A DNA stretch of 64,000 bases from Caldimonas brevitalea (GCF_001017435.1 NZ_CP011371.1:930001-994000), one strand, 5' to 3'; counted from the first letter of the stretch, positions 33,703-42,413 are shown. The notes: generated by a model from the letters alone, not told the origin. Program-made: numbers and translations.

Positions 33703-34683
33703 TCAACGGTGTCCGCTGGCCGCCTCGACACGCGCCTGCATCTCGGCGTTGCACGGTGCCTTGCGGCCCAGCCGCGCGGCAAGGCGCACCACTTCGCCAC
33801 ACAGCATGTCGACCTCGGTAGGCCGCCCCTGGGCCAGGTCGTCGGCCATGCTCGAACGTGCGTGCGCGTCGATGCGCAACATGGACGCGGCGAGCCGCCG
33901 AAACAGCGGCGTCGGCAAGCGCAGCAGCGTCGGCAGCCAGGCCCAGGGCAGCGGCGTGAGCCGCTGCGGTGTGATGCCGGCGGCGCGCATCGCCGAGAGG
34001 GCCTCGTCGACCAGGTCGGCGAACAGGCGGCGGTGGTGGCGGTCGAGCAGCTGGGCCCGCAGCGGCAGGCCCGACAGCGCGTTGACCGGATTGTTCAGGT
34101 TCAACAGCAGCTTGCCCCACTGCAAGGGGCGCAGGTCGTCGTGCAGCGTCAGCGGCAGGCCGGCCCGCGCGAACCATGCTGGCCATGGCGTCAGGGCCGG
34201 TGCGGCCTGTGCGGCGAGCCGTCCCTCGGTGCCCCGGTGGTAGTGGCCGGGGCCGACCTCGGCGATGTTGAACGGCACCATGCCGGGCAGCACCTGCAAG
34301 GCCGGCGCCGCTGCGCTGGCGATCTCGGCATTGGCGACACCGTTTTGCATCGACAGCACCGGCGTGCCGGGGGGCAGCCGCTGGCCGAGTTCGAGCGCCG
34401 CGTCACGTGTGGCAGGGCTCTTGACGCACAGCAGCACCAGCGACGGCGCAAGGCCGGACGGCACGTGGGGATGCAGGTCGAGCGCGGCGGGTGGCAGGCG
34501 ATGGTCACCCCCGTCGAGATCGGTCAGGTGCAAACCATGGTCGGCCAGCGCCTGCAACACGCGCGGCCGCCCGACGAAGCTCACCGGCGCGCCGGCGGCT
34601 TGCAGGCAGCCGCCCAGGTAGCAGCCGACACTGCCGGCGCCCATGACCAGCAGCGTGCCTGGTGCCTGCCCGATGCGACTCAT
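33703..34683 (-). CDS. 2-dehydropantoate 2-reductase family protein
   Basis: A 326-residue NADPH-dependent ketopantoate-reductase-type enzyme. The N-terminus TLLVMGAGSVGCYLGGCLQA is the Rossmann loop, LVLLCVKSPAT and VLSMQNGVANAEIA are conserved strands, and LQWGKLLLNLNNPVNALSGL (about 190-209) carries the catalytic lysine and asparagines. In the family it makes pantoate for coenzyme A, but paralogues are common and the substrate is not certain. ATG 34683 is preferred over 34695. Confidence 0.88.
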   Translation of the reverse strand: MSRIGQAPGTLLVMGAGSVGCYLGGCLQAAGAPVSFVGRPRVLQALADHGLHLTDLDGGDHRLPPAALDLHPHVPSGLAPSLVLLCVKSPATRDAALELGQRLPPGTPVLSMQNGVANAEIASAAAPALQVLPGMVPFNIAEVGPGHYHRGTEGRLAAQAAPALTPWPAWFARAGLPLTLHDDLRPLQWGKLLLNLNNPVNALSGLPLRAQLLDRHHRRLFADLVDEALSAMRAAGITPQRLTPLPWAWLPTLLRLPTPLFRRLAASMLRIDAHARSSMADDLAQGRPTEVDMLCGEVVRLAARLGRKAPCNAEMQARVEAASGHR

Positions 34684-34851
34684 CGCCGCCGCCACCCGCG
34701 GTTGAGAGCTAGGGAGGCGATGGGGCGAGGGCGGCGAAGCATGGGCGTCTGCGGGCAGTTCGTGCCCGCATGCTACGCCGCAGCGAAGGGCACGGCCTGA
34801 CGAGCGGAAGACGAGCGGCGCGTTGGCCCTGCCGGCGGACCGGCGTCAGGC

Positions 34852-35682
34852 TCAGTGCGCGAGCAGCGCGCCCAGCCCGCCGGTCACATCGCCGACCCCT
34901 TGCAGCTTCTGGTCCAGCCAGGCGCGGTCGATGTGCAGGTGGTCCAGCAGCGCCGGCTCGGCCGCTTCCAGCGCGGCCAGGGCCGGCGTGCCGAGTTCGA
35001 GTGCGTCGGCCAGCACCTCGGCCAGGCGCAGCACCGCCGCGAGCAGCGAGAACGGCCGCGCGGCGAGCGGGTCGGAGGCATCGGCGAACGCCTCGACCAG
35101 CATCGGCGGGAAGCGCCAGCGGCGCGCCAGCTCGGCGGTGACATCGCTGTGCGTGCAACCAAAACGGTTGATCTCGAGCGACAAGCGGCAGCCCGCCTCG
35201 GTCACGTGCGCTTCCTCGTCGGCCACCAGCGTCGGTTCCGACAGCGCGATCAGGATCTGCCCGGTGCGCAGCATCAGGCCGGCGAGGTAGGCCACCTCGC
35301 TGTCCAGTTGCAGCCAGCGGCCCAGCAGCTTGGCGTAGCCCGCGGTCGCCAGGCTGTGGCGCCAGAAGCGGGCACGGTCCAGGCCTTGCGCCTGCGGGAA
35401 GGCGCCGGCGACACAGGCGCTCATCGCGAGATCGCGCAAGGTGTCGAGGCCGAGCACCGTCGAGGCGTCGGCCAGCGTGGCGACGTCGTTGGCGGGGCGA
35501 AAGCGCGCCGAGTTGGCCAGGCGCAGCACCTTGGCGGACAGCGTTGCGTCCTTGGCGATCAATGCGGACAGGTGGCCCACGCTGACGTTCTCGTCGTCGA
35601 AGGTGCGCAGCAGCTGGCGCGCCACCTCGGGCATGGTGGGCAGGGCGCGCAGGTTCTCGAAATACCTCTGGGCGGCGGACAT
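34852..35682 (-). CDS. HDOD domain protein
   Basis: A 276-residue HDOD protein, a degenerate HD phosphohydrolase-like regulatory fold. The domain spans about 10-210: LPTMPEVARQLLRTFDDENV, KDATLSAKVLRLANSARF, LGLDTLRDLAMSACVAGAF, and a later LARRWRFPPMLVEAF. HDOD proteins act in signal transduction, linked to cyclic-di-GMP, chemotaxis or stress. The frame is open far upstream, but ATG 35682 gives the family N-terminus. It is divergent from the patatin gene. Confidence 0.88.
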   Translation of the reverse strand: MSAAQRYFENLRALPTMPEVARQLLRTFDDENVSVGHLSALIAKDATLSAKVLRLANSARFRPANDVATLADASTVLGLDTLRDLAMSACVAGAFPQAQGLDRARFWRHSLATAGYAKLLGRWLQLDSEVAYLAGLMLRTGQILIALSEPTLVADEEAHVTEAGCRLSLEINRFGCTHSDVTAELARRWRFPPMLVEAFADASDPLAARPFSLLAAVLRLAEVLADALELGTPALAALEAAEPALLDHLHIDRAWLDQKLQGVGDVTGGLGALLAH

Positions 35683-35880
35683 CGGCGGTTCTCGGTCGAA
35701 AGTGATAGGAGTTTTATCGACGCGACGACACCCACCTCGATGGGGGCATACCCGAGGGGCGTGGGCGGGCCACCCCCGGGTCGACCCTGATCTTGCGCGG
35801 CAAAGAGGTGTGGCAGAGGGCACGCTTATGATCGCGCCTCCTGTCATCCTGAAGAACAACAGCGGAGGAAGCGGTCGGTC

Positions 35881-37131
35881 ATGCGGCACTTTCGTATTCT
35901 TGTGGCCGGCCTGGCCGTTTGTCTGTCGCTGGCGGCCTGTGTCTCGGCACAGCGCCCACCCACGCCGGCGGAAGAGCTTCAGCAGGCCGCACGGCAGTCG
36001 CGCGTTGTCCATCGCGAGACGCAAGCGGCACTGACCGCCAACCTCGCCCAGCGTGTCCAGATGCGAGGCGATCGGCGCCTCGACATCCTGCTGCTGTCGG
36101 GCGGCGGACAGCACGGCGCCTACGGCGCCGGCTTCCTGCGCGGCTGGCAGTCCCACCCGACGGCGCCGATGCCGCGCTTCGACCTCGTCACCGGTGTCAG
36201 CACCGGCGCCTTGCAGACCGCCTTCGCGTTGCTCGGCAACGAGGCAGACTTGCAGCAGGCCTGCGAGCTCTACCTCAGCGCGGCCGATCGCATCAGCCCC
36301 AGCTTCGATTGGTGGTTCTGGCTCAAGTCGACTGGCGGCGTGCTCGACACGTCGCGCTATGTGCGCAGCGTCCACGAGACGCTGTCGCCGGCGCTGGCGC
36401 AACGGCTGGGCGCGGAGTTCGCGCAGGGGCGCGAGATCGCGATCGGCACCTCGGATTTCGAGCTGGGAACCGGGCGCGTCTGGCGTGTGTCGCAGGAGAT
36501 GGCGGCGGCCGAAGGGCTCGCGCGCGTGCACTCGATCTTCATCGCCTCGTCGGCGATCCCGGGGGCCTTCGCCCCGGTGCTGCTCGACGGTCGTGTGCAT
36601 GCCGACGGCGGCATCGTCTCCAACCTGCTGGTCGCCCCCGACCGTGAGGGCTACGCCTTGCTGGCCGACAGCCTGCGCACGGCGGGCGTGCGCGAGCCGG
36701 TCACGGTGCACCTGTGGGTCGTGATGAACCTGTGGACCCACCCCAAGCCGCAGTCGCTCGACCCTGGCAGCGTGCTGGCCATGTCGCGCCGCACGGCCAC
36801 CATGTTGTTCTGGGCGCAGCAGCCGCAGTTGCTGCAAGGCCTGCGCGACATGGCGCGCAGCGTCAGTGCCGACCACCCGGGGCTGAAGGTGGAGGTGCAC
36901 GTCACCACCATCCCCTCCGAACTGGCCACCGAGCCGGGGGCCGACAAGCTGTTCGACCGCGCGTGGATGGAGCGGCTGGAGGCGCTGGGCCACGCAAGGG
37001 CCTTGAGCGCGACGCCTTGGGACGAACCGTCCAATGTGTACATGCGGCCGTTGCCGGCGGCCTTGCCGGCGGCGCCTGCGTCGGCGCCGGGCACAAACTC
37101 CGCGGTATCGCCCTCGGCCTCGCCGCTCTGA
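35881..37131 (+). CDS. Patatin-like phospholipase lipoprotein
   Basis: A 416-residue lipoprotein with a lipobox (AVCLSLAAC, Cys20). The patatin domain (about 66-290) has the oxyanion loop LLLSGGGQHGAYGAGFLRGW, the nucleophile Ser107 in GVSTGAL, and the catalytic Asp242 in HADGGIV, forming the Ser-Asp dyad of patatin acylhydrolases. The C-terminal segment is Ala/Pro/Ser-rich. It probably hydrolyses phospholipids or acyl esters at the inner or outer membrane. GGAGGAA precedes the start. Confidence 0.92.
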   Translation: MRHFRILVAGLAVCLSLAACVSAQRPPTPAEELQQAARQSRVVHRETQAALTANLAQRVQMRGDRRLDILLLSGGGQHGAYGAGFLRGWQSHPTAPMPRFDLVTGVSTGALQTAFALLGNEADLQQACELYLSAADRISPSFDWWFWLKSTGGVLDTSRYVRSVHETLSPALAQRLGAEFAQGREIAIGTSDFELGTGRVWRVSQEMAAAEGLARVHSIFIASSAIPGAFAPVLLDGRVHADGGIVSNLLVAPDREGYALLADSLRTAGVREPVTVHLWVVMNLWTHPKPQSLDPGSVLAMSRRTATMLFWAQQPQLLQGLRDMARSVSADHPGLKVEVHVTTIPSELATEPGADKLFDRAWMERLEALGHARALSATPWDEPSNVYMRPLPAALPAAPASAPGTNSAVSPSASPL

Positions 37132-37309
37132 AACGCCGGGTTCACGCTCCGTTTCGCCACTCACCCAACCTTTCACATCGACAAGGTCACGCCGTGCGCC
37201 GGGCCGCTTCCGGGCGCCGTGTCGGACGGCGCCGATTGCGGTGGTTCGCGACGGCGGTGACACTTCAGGCGTCGCCACTTCCGTCCGGCGCCTGCCGGGT
37301 GCTCCCCTG

Positions 37310-38704
37310 ATGCAACATTCGACCGACCACCTGATCGGCCGCGGCGCCCTGTCGCAGCGCTACGCGCGCGGCCGTGAGGCGCGCAAGCAGTGCCCGCGCT
37401 CGGCGCTGGCCCACCACGACGGCGGCGGACGCGACCCGATCACCTTGTTGACCGCCTCCGACCCGGGGCGCGTGCCCGAGCTGGTGCCGCTCCGCTATGG
37501 CCGCATGGCCGCCAGCCCGCTCGCCTTTTTGCGCGGCGCGGCCGGCCTGATGGCGCACGACTTGGCGCGCGGCCCGCGCTGCCCGGTGTCGCAGCAGTTG
37601 TGTGGCGACGCCCATCTCGGCAACTTCGGTTTGTTCGCCAGCCCCGAACGCCGTTTGCTGTTCGGCCTCAACGACTTCGACGAAACCCTGCAGGGCCCGT
37701 TCGACTGGGACTTGCGGCGCCTGGCGGCCAGTGTTGTCGTCGCCTGCCGGCAGGGCGGGTTCAAGAAGGGCGCCACCGAAGACATCGTGCGGGCCTTGCT
37801 CGACACCTACCACGAGCGCATCGTGGCACTGGCCGAGATGGACACGCTGGACGTTTGGTACACGCAAGACACCGCCGAGACCCTGTTGCGCCTGGGCGGC
37901 AGCGACAAGCACGAGCGCGATGCGATCGAAAAGGCGCGCCGCAAAGGCTCGCGCGAACTGGCTGACGAGGCGGTCGAATGGGTCGATGGCCCCAGCGGGC
38001 GCGAGATGCGCATCAAGGACGAACCGCCCTGGGTCTACCACCATGCCGCGGCGACCGAACGCGAGATCAGCGCCTTCGAGCACGGCATCGAAGAGTTCTT
38101 CACCCAGTACCGCGAATCGCTGATCGAGGACCGCCAGGTGCTGTTCGACCGCTACGAGCTGATGGACGTGGCGGTGCGCGTGCCGGGCGTCGGCAGTGTC
38201 GGGCGGCGCTGTTTTGTCGCGCTGTTCGTGGCCGACGGCCACCATCCCTTGTTCCTGCAGATCAAGGAAGCGGCCGACTCGGTGCTGGCGCCCTGGATCG
38301 ACGGTGAGCCCGAGCTGCACAACGGCCAGCGCATCGTGTTCGGCCAGCGTTTGTGCCAGGCCGCCAGCGACATCTTCCTCGGCTGGGCCACCAGCTCCAC
38401 CCTCGGCGCGGAGTTCTATGTGCGGCAGCTGCGCGACATGAAGGGCCGCCTCGACTTCGAGACCTTCGACGCCGAAGACCTGCGCGACTATGCCGTGGCG
38501 TGCGGCTATTCGCTCGCGCATGCACAGGCCAAGGCCGGCGACCCGGCGGTGATCGCCGGCTATGTCGGCAAGGGCGAGGCATTCGACGACGCGCTGGTGC
38601 GCCACGCGTTCGCCTATGCCGAGCAGACCGAGGCCGACCACGCGGCACTGCTCGCCGCCATCAAGGCCGGCCGGATCGAAGCGCGATCGGAACTGGACGG
38701 CTGA
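37310..38704 (+). CDS. DUF2252 family protein
   Basis: A 464-residue soluble protein of DUF2252, with the hallmark segment QQLCGDAHLGNFGLFASPER (about 98-117) followed by LLFGLNDFDETLQGPFDWDL, a kinase-like GDxHxxN and DFD pattern that resembles aminoglycoside-phosphotransferase folds. This likeness suggests a phosphotransferase activity but none is proven. The frame opens upstream at 37034; ATG 37310 is the first plausible start. The MBL gene begins two bases after its stop, so the pair is an operon. Confidence 0.88.
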   Translation: MQHSTDHLIGRGALSQRYARGREARKQCPRSALAHHDGGGRDPITLLTASDPGRVPELVPLRYGRMAASPLAFLRGAAGLMAHDLARGPRCPVSQQLCGDAHLGNFGLFASPERRLLFGLNDFDETLQGPFDWDLRRLAASVVVACRQGGFKKGATEDIVRALLDTYHERIVALAEMDTLDVWYTQDTAETLLRLGGSDKHERDAIEKARRKGSRELADEAVEWVDGPSGREMRIKDEPPWVYHHAAATEREISAFEHGIEEFFTQYRESLIEDRQVLFDRYELMDVAVRVPGVGSVGRRCFVALFVADGHHPLFLQIKEAADSVLAPWIDGEPELHNGQRIVFGQRLCQAASDIFLGWATSSTLGAEFYVRQLRDMKGRLDFETFDAEDLRDYAVACGYSLAHAQAKAGDPAVIAGYVGKGEAFDDALVRHAFAYAEQTEADHAALLAAIKAGRIEARSELDG

Positions 38705-38706
38705 CG

Positions 38707-39756
38707 ATGCGCACGCTGCTCGAGCCCCGCCTGGTCGACCCGAGCGCCGCCGAGCCGGGCCTGGTGGTCGACGTGCGCGACGAGCGCCGCGCGCTGTTGT
38801 TCGACCTCGGCGAGATCGGCCGCTTGCCGCCGCGCGTGCTGTTGCGGGTGTCGCATGTGTTCGTCACGCACACCCACATGGATCACTTCGCCGGGTTCGA
38901 CCATCTGCTGGCGGTCGGGCTGGGCCGCATGCCGCGGCTGGTGCTGTGGGGCGGGCCGAACTTCGTCGACCAGGTGGAGCACAAGCTGCGCGCCTACACC
39001 TGGAACGTGGTGCAGCGCTACGAGGTGGCGCTGACCATCGAAGCCCGCGAGGTGTCACCCGACGGCCGGGGCCGGTGTGCCCGCTTCGACAGCCGCACCG
39101 CCTTCACGCGCGGCGACGAAGCCGCGTTCACGCTCGACGACGATGTGCTGCACGACGAAGCGACGTTCCGGGTCCGGGCCCGCTTCGTCGACCATGAAAT
39201 GCCCGTGCTGGCCTACGCTCTCGAGGAGAAGGCACGCGTGCGCGTCGCGCCGGACCGGCTCGCGGCGCTGGGCGTGACCACCGGCCCGTGGCTGCGCGAA
39301 CTGAAACACGCGGTGTTGACCGGTGCACCCGACGACTTGCCGATCGAGCTGCGCTGGCGCGACCGCGACGGCGAGCACAGCATGGTGCGACCGCTGGCCG
39401 AACTGCGCCCGCTGGTGCTCGATGTGGTGGCCGGCCGGCGCATCGGTTATGTCACCGACCTGCGCTGCACCGAGGCCAATGTCGAACAACTGGTGCGCTT
39501 GCTGACCGATGTGGACTTGCTGCACATCGAGACGGTGTTTCTCGACGAAGACCGCGCCCATGCGCTGCGCAAAAACCACCTGACGGCGGCGCAAGCCGGC
39601 GCCATCGCCCGCCGTTTGCGCGCGCGGGCGTTGGTGCCCTTCCATTTTTCGCCGCGCTACGAGGGGCGTACCGGCGAACTGGTGGCCGAGGCACGCGATG
39701 CCTGGGGCGGCAGCGCCGAATGTGAAGCAGAGGTAAAGCAGTTGAAGCCGAGGTAA
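38707..39756 (+). CDS. Metallo-beta-lactamase-fold hydrolase (RNase Z-like)
   Basis: A 349-residue MBL-fold protein. The metal motif HTHMDHFAG is at about 58-66, with later acidic and histidine ligands in IGYVTDLRC, LLHIETVFLDED and LVPFHFSPRYEG. The overall pattern (VSHVFVTHTHMDH, then FHFSPRY) is close to ribonuclease Z-like proteins, but it lacks the classical exosite and has a long insertion. It is coupled to the DUF2252 gene. Substrate unknown. Confidence 0.88.
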   Translation: MRTLLEPRLVDPSAAEPGLVVDVRDERRALLFDLGEIGRLPPRVLLRVSHVFVTHTHMDHFAGFDHLLAVGLGRMPRLVLWGGPNFVDQVEHKLRAYTWNVVQRYEVALTIEAREVSPDGRGRCARFDSRTAFTRGDEAAFTLDDDVLHDEATFRVRARFVDHEMPVLAYALEEKARVRVAPDRLAALGVTTGPWLRELKHAVLTGAPDDLPIELRWRDRDGEHSMVRPLAELRPLVLDVVAGRRIGYVTDLRCTEANVEQLVRLLTDVDLLHIETVFLDEDRAHALRKNHLTAAQAGAIARRLRARALVPFHFSPRYEGRTGELVAEARDAWGGSAECEAEVKQLKPR

Positions 39757-39829
39757 AGCACGACCACCGATCGACGCGGGCCGACGTTGAAGCAGCACGG
39801 CCCACGGTAGGGCCGGCAAGGAGAACCTG

Positions 39830-40195
39830 ATGTCGAAAGCTCGTGCCCTGATCGCCACCGCCGCCCTGGCTGTTGCTGCCCTGGCCGGTGCACCGGCCTA
39901 CGCCGGGAATGTCTATTGGTCGGTGGGTGTCCACGGGCCGGTCGTGTCCACCTCGGTGTCCAACGCGCGTCCCGTGGTGGTGCACCCGGCGCCGGCTGTC
40001 GTGTATGCCCCGCCGCCCGCCGTGGTGCACGTGCGGCACGGGCACGGCCATCACGGTCATGGCCACCGCCATGGCCACGGGCACAGCCACTGGCGTGGGC
40101 ATGGGGGGCATCACTACCACCATCACCACCACCACCACGGCCACTCGGGGCATGACCGCGGCGACTGGCGTCGGGACCGGCACGATCATCGCTGA
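39830..40195 (+). CDS. Small exported histidine-rich protein
   Basis: A 121-residue secreted protein: signal peptide LIATAALAVAALAGAPAYAG (cleaved near 26), a short YWSVGVHGP segment, a Pro/Val-rich stretch, then a tail from about residue 65 that is half histidine (HGHGHHGHGH and a later HHHHHHH run). AAGGAGA before the ATG supports translation. Such tails bind Ni, Zn or Cu; here metal buffering in the periplasm is inferred, not shown. Confidence 0.85.
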   Translation: MSKARALIATAALAVAALAGAPAYAGNVYWSVGVHGPVVSTSVSNARPVVVHPAPAVVYAPPPAVVHVRHGHGHHGHGHRHGHGHSHWRGHGGHHYHHHHHHHGHSGHDRGDWRRDRHDHR

Positions 40196-40215
40196 CGCCG
40201 CCGGCGCGCGGCGCG

Positions 40216-40413
40216 TCAACCTTGTTCGCAGGCGCGCTGCCCCGTCTCGATGTCGAACCGGGTCATCTGCACCATCGCCTGCATGACCCGCTTCGACGGG
40301 CCCGCCTCCGCGCTCTGCAGCCTGCCGCCGAGCACGCGCGGCACGATCTGCCACGACACGCCGACCCTGTCCTTGAGGCTGCCGCAGCGTTGCGGCTCAC
40401 CGCCCGCCGTCAG
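40216..40413 (-). pseudogene. C-terminal remnant of a VOC/PhnB-type gene
   Basis: The frame 40216-40413 encodes LTAGGEPQRCGSLKDRVGVS followed by WQIVPRVLGG and a helix ending MTRFDIE, which closely follows the last 60 residues of PF06983-type VOC proteins (3-demethylubiquinone-9 methyltransferase-like). The rest of the gene is absent: upstream in frame is Arg-rich noise antisense to the chalcone-isomerase-like gene's 3' end. It is therefore a truncated leftover abutting 40467. It is a different VOC subtype from the intact gene at 21041. Confidence 0.8.
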
Positions 40414-40466
40414 TTGCGGGCGAGGGCCGGGGGGCCCGTTCCGACGTAGGCCGGAACGCCGTGCGC

Positions 40467-41120
40467 TCAGCGCAGGCCGAGGATGCCTTCGCGCGTCGAC
40501 GCGCGCACCCTGGGGCCGATCCACACCTTCATCATCATCGAGAAAAAGCTTTCGCCCTTGATCGGCTCGCTGATCAGTTCGCCGTTCAGGCGGAACTCGG
40601 TGGTCTGGTTGGCGGGTGTCCAGTCGATGTTGACGCAATCACCCTTGTTCAGCTCCTTGCGGGTGCCGAAGACGGCGCCGAGTTGAGCCGTCTGCACGAT
40701 GTTGGCCGCGAACTCCTCCGACGTGGTGTTCTGGCGAATGCGGTCGAGCAGGGCGTTGGCCAGATCGCGCGTCGACAGCACGCGCACGGTGCAGTAGTGG
40801 ATGCGCTTGGGCCCCTTGACACCGGTTGCGCCGTCGATGGTGGTCTGCTTGGTGGGCAGGTAGAAGCCCACCGCCATCGACTTGGCCGACAGGATGCTCG
40901 ACATCGCGGCACCGTTCAGCGGCAGCGTCTGTCCCCCGACCACCACGCTCGGGTCGAAGTGCACACCCTCCAGGACCACACCGCCGGCCACCGGCGTCGA
41001 GGCAGCGGCAGCGGGCGCCGAGGCGGGTTCGGCGGCGCTGGCGCCGCCGGCGAGAACGAGCAGGGCCGCCGTGCAGGCACGCAGCAAGGGGGCGGAAAAG
41101 CGGGAGGTGGACAACATCAT
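40467..41120 (-). CDS. Chalcone isomerase-like exported protein
   Basis: A 217-residue protein with a signal peptide (LLRACTAALLVLAGGASA) and an Ala/Pro spacer, then a chalcone-isomerase-like domain (about 45-217): GVVLEGVHFDPSVVVGGQTL, SAKSMAVGFYLPTK, then VQTAQLGAVFGTRKELNKGD and a conserved end FFSMMMKVWIG. Bacterial members of this fold are periplasmic and not flavonoid enzymes; they often accompany lipid or aromatic metabolism genes. Start is one of consecutive GTG-ATG-ATG codons at 41123-41117. Upstream lie a -10 box and a striking palindrome. Confidence 0.88.
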   Translation of the reverse strand: MMLSTSRFSAPLLRACTAALLVLAGGASAAEPASAPAAAASTPVAGGVVLEGVHFDPSVVVGGQTLPLNGAAMSSILSAKSMAVGFYLPTKQTTIDGATGVKGPKRIHYCTVRVLSTRDLANALLDRIRQNTTSEEFAANIVQTAQLGAVFGTRKELNKGDCVNIDWTPANQTTEFRLNGELISEPIKGESFFSMMMKVWIGPRVRASTREGILGLR

Positions 41121-41162
41121 CACAAACAGGTTGGAGCAGGCGCGGCACGCCCGGCAGAGAGG

Positions 41163-41188
41163 CTTTCGAACGTCATGACGATCGAAAG
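41163..41188. promoter_or_regulatory. 26-bp near-perfect palindrome (operator candidate)
   Basis: Arms CTTTCGA and TCGAAAG flank A, the perfect core CGTCATGACG, and A, so 24 of 26 positions are symmetric. On the minus strand it lies immediately downstream of the TAAAAT box at 41206-41201, i.e. about +6 to +31 of the predicted transcript of the chalcone-isomerase-like gene, where a repressor would block transcription. Confidence 0.8.
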
Positions 41189-41200
41189 GAACAACTTCTC

Positions 41201-41206
41201 ATTTTA
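41201..41206 (-). promoter_or_regulatory. -10 box for the chalcone-isomerase-like gene
   Basis: On the minus strand TAAAAT matches the -10 consensus at five of six positions in an AT-rich island that is rare in this window. The -35 region is poor (no TTGACA-like hexamer at 16-18 bases), suggesting activator help or a weak promoter. Predicted start is near 41194. Confidence 0.55.
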
Positions 41207-41213
41207 AGTTTTT

Positions 41214-41249
41214 GGCGTGATACATCTGTTTGCATGTATCGTTCACGCC
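41214..41249. promoter_or_regulatory. Inverted repeat with GATACAT/ATGTATC arms
   Basis: GATACAT (41219-41225) and ATGTATC (41234-41240) are perfect 7-base arms around eight bases; outer GGCGT and ACGCC also pair with a small bulge. It lies at the -25 to -50 region of the minus promoter and 160 bases upstream of the SphA-like gene, so it may be an activator site for either gene. Confidence 0.55.
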
Positions 41250-41410
41250 ACAGCCGGGCGTTTGTCGCACGACCGCCGATATGATCCCGGCCCGGCGCTC
41301 CGACCTCTTTGGTGAGTGCCCGCATCTGCAAGCCGCCGCTTCGGCGCGCAGTCGCCTCGACGGCGGCCCTGCCTGGTGCGTCTCGTCTGCCGTTCCCACC
41401 GCTACACCAC

Positions 41411-42379
41411 ATGAAACTCACACGCTCCGTCTTCCTGGCCGCTGTCTCGGCCGGCTTCGTCTCCTTGCCTGCCCACGCCACCGAGAACGGCCAGGTGCGC
41501 GCCCTGTTGGGCGGCCCTGCGCAGGAGTTGTCCAGCCCGCAGTTTCCCGGGTGGTATGGCCAGGTGTGGTTGCAGCATTACCGCGCCAACAAGGTGCGCG
41601 ACGACCAAGGGCGGACCAACGTCGCCACGCTGGGAGGCCAGGCGGTGCGCCTGCAACCCAAGATCGAGGCGACCGTCCTGGTGCCGCGCGTGACGTACAT
41701 CTCCGAACTGCGGTATCTGGAAGGCCGGGTGGGCGCGTCGGTGTCGCTGCCGATCGTGCACCAGCGCAACAGCATCGACTTCTCGGGCCCGTTGCCACCC
41801 GCGGCGCTCGCCGCCGCCGGTGACGCCCGTTCCGGCAGCAAGAGCGGCCTCGGCGACGCCGAAATCTCGACCTTCCTCGACTGGCAGACCGACGACTACC
41901 GGCTGGTGGGCAGCCTCGGTGTGGTCGCCCCCACCGGCGCCTACGACAAGGACCGTGCCGTCAACCCGGGCGCTGGCGACTTCTGGACACTGCGGCCCGG
42001 CCTGGTCGCCGCCTATGTCTGGGAGAACGGCTTCGAGGTCGGCTCCCGCACCACCTACTCCTTCAACACCCGCAACCGCGACACCGACGTGCGCTCGGGC
42101 CAATACCTGCACAGCGACTTCAGCGGCTTGTACCGGCTCAACGACACCACCCGCGTCGGCCTGCAGGGCTTCGTGCTGAAGCAGACCACGCGCGACTCGG
42201 GGCCTGGTGTGGCGTCGCACGGCAATGAAGTGCAGAGCCTGGGCCTGGGGCCGCTGGTGGGCTACACGTCGGAAGACGGACGTTGGGCTGCCGAGGTGAA
42301 GGTGCTGCGCGAGTTCTCGGTGCGCAACCGGCCTCAAGGCACGATCAGCTACCTGCGTTTGCAGCTCCGCCTCGACTGA
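41411..42379 (+). CDS. SphA-like outer membrane transporter (phenol_MetA_deg family)
   Basis: A 322-residue outer-membrane barrel. After a signal peptide (SVFLAAVSAGFVSLPAHA) it has the family pattern of COG4313: YGQVWLQHYRANKVRDDQGR, then LQPKIEATVLVPRVTYISEL, GLGDAEISTFLDWQTDDYRL, APTGAYDKDRAVNPGAGDFW and a C-terminal strand LRLQLRLD. Members flank aromatic, sphingomyelin or hydrocarbon degradation genes and are thought to import hydrophobic substrates; which one here is unknown. ATG 41411 begins the signal peptide. Confidence 0.88.
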   Translation: MKLTRSVFLAAVSAGFVSLPAHATENGQVRALLGGPAQELSSPQFPGWYGQVWLQHYRANKVRDDQGRTNVATLGGQAVRLQPKIEATVLVPRVTYISELRYLEGRVGASVSLPIVHQRNSIDFSGPLPPAALAAAGDARSGSKSGLGDAEISTFLDWQTDDYRLVGSLGVVAPTGAYDKDRAVNPGAGDFWTLRPGLVAAYVWENGFEVGSRTTYSFNTRNRDTDVRSGQYLHSDFSGLYRLNDTTRVGLQGFVLKQTTRDSGPGVASHGNEVQSLGLGPLVGYTSEDGRWAAEVKVLREFSVRNRPQGTISYLRLQLRLD

Positions 42380-42383
42380 ACCA

Positions 42384-42413
42384 GGCCGACCGGTCGTGCG
42401 CGACCGGTCGGCC
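42384..42413 (+). terminator. Strong hairpin after the SphA-like gene
   Basis: GGCCGACCGGTCG (42384-42396) and CGACCGGTCGGCC (42401-42413) form a perfect 13-bp stem with a TGCG loop, five bases after the stop codon. Only two T residues follow, so it is a terminator-like hairpin without a classical T-tract. Confidence 0.7.

Noticed and set aside
34852..37278. 808-codon minus frame including the HDOD protein
   Set aside because: Only the last 276 codons match HDOD; the upstream part is antisense to the patatin gene and non-protein-like.
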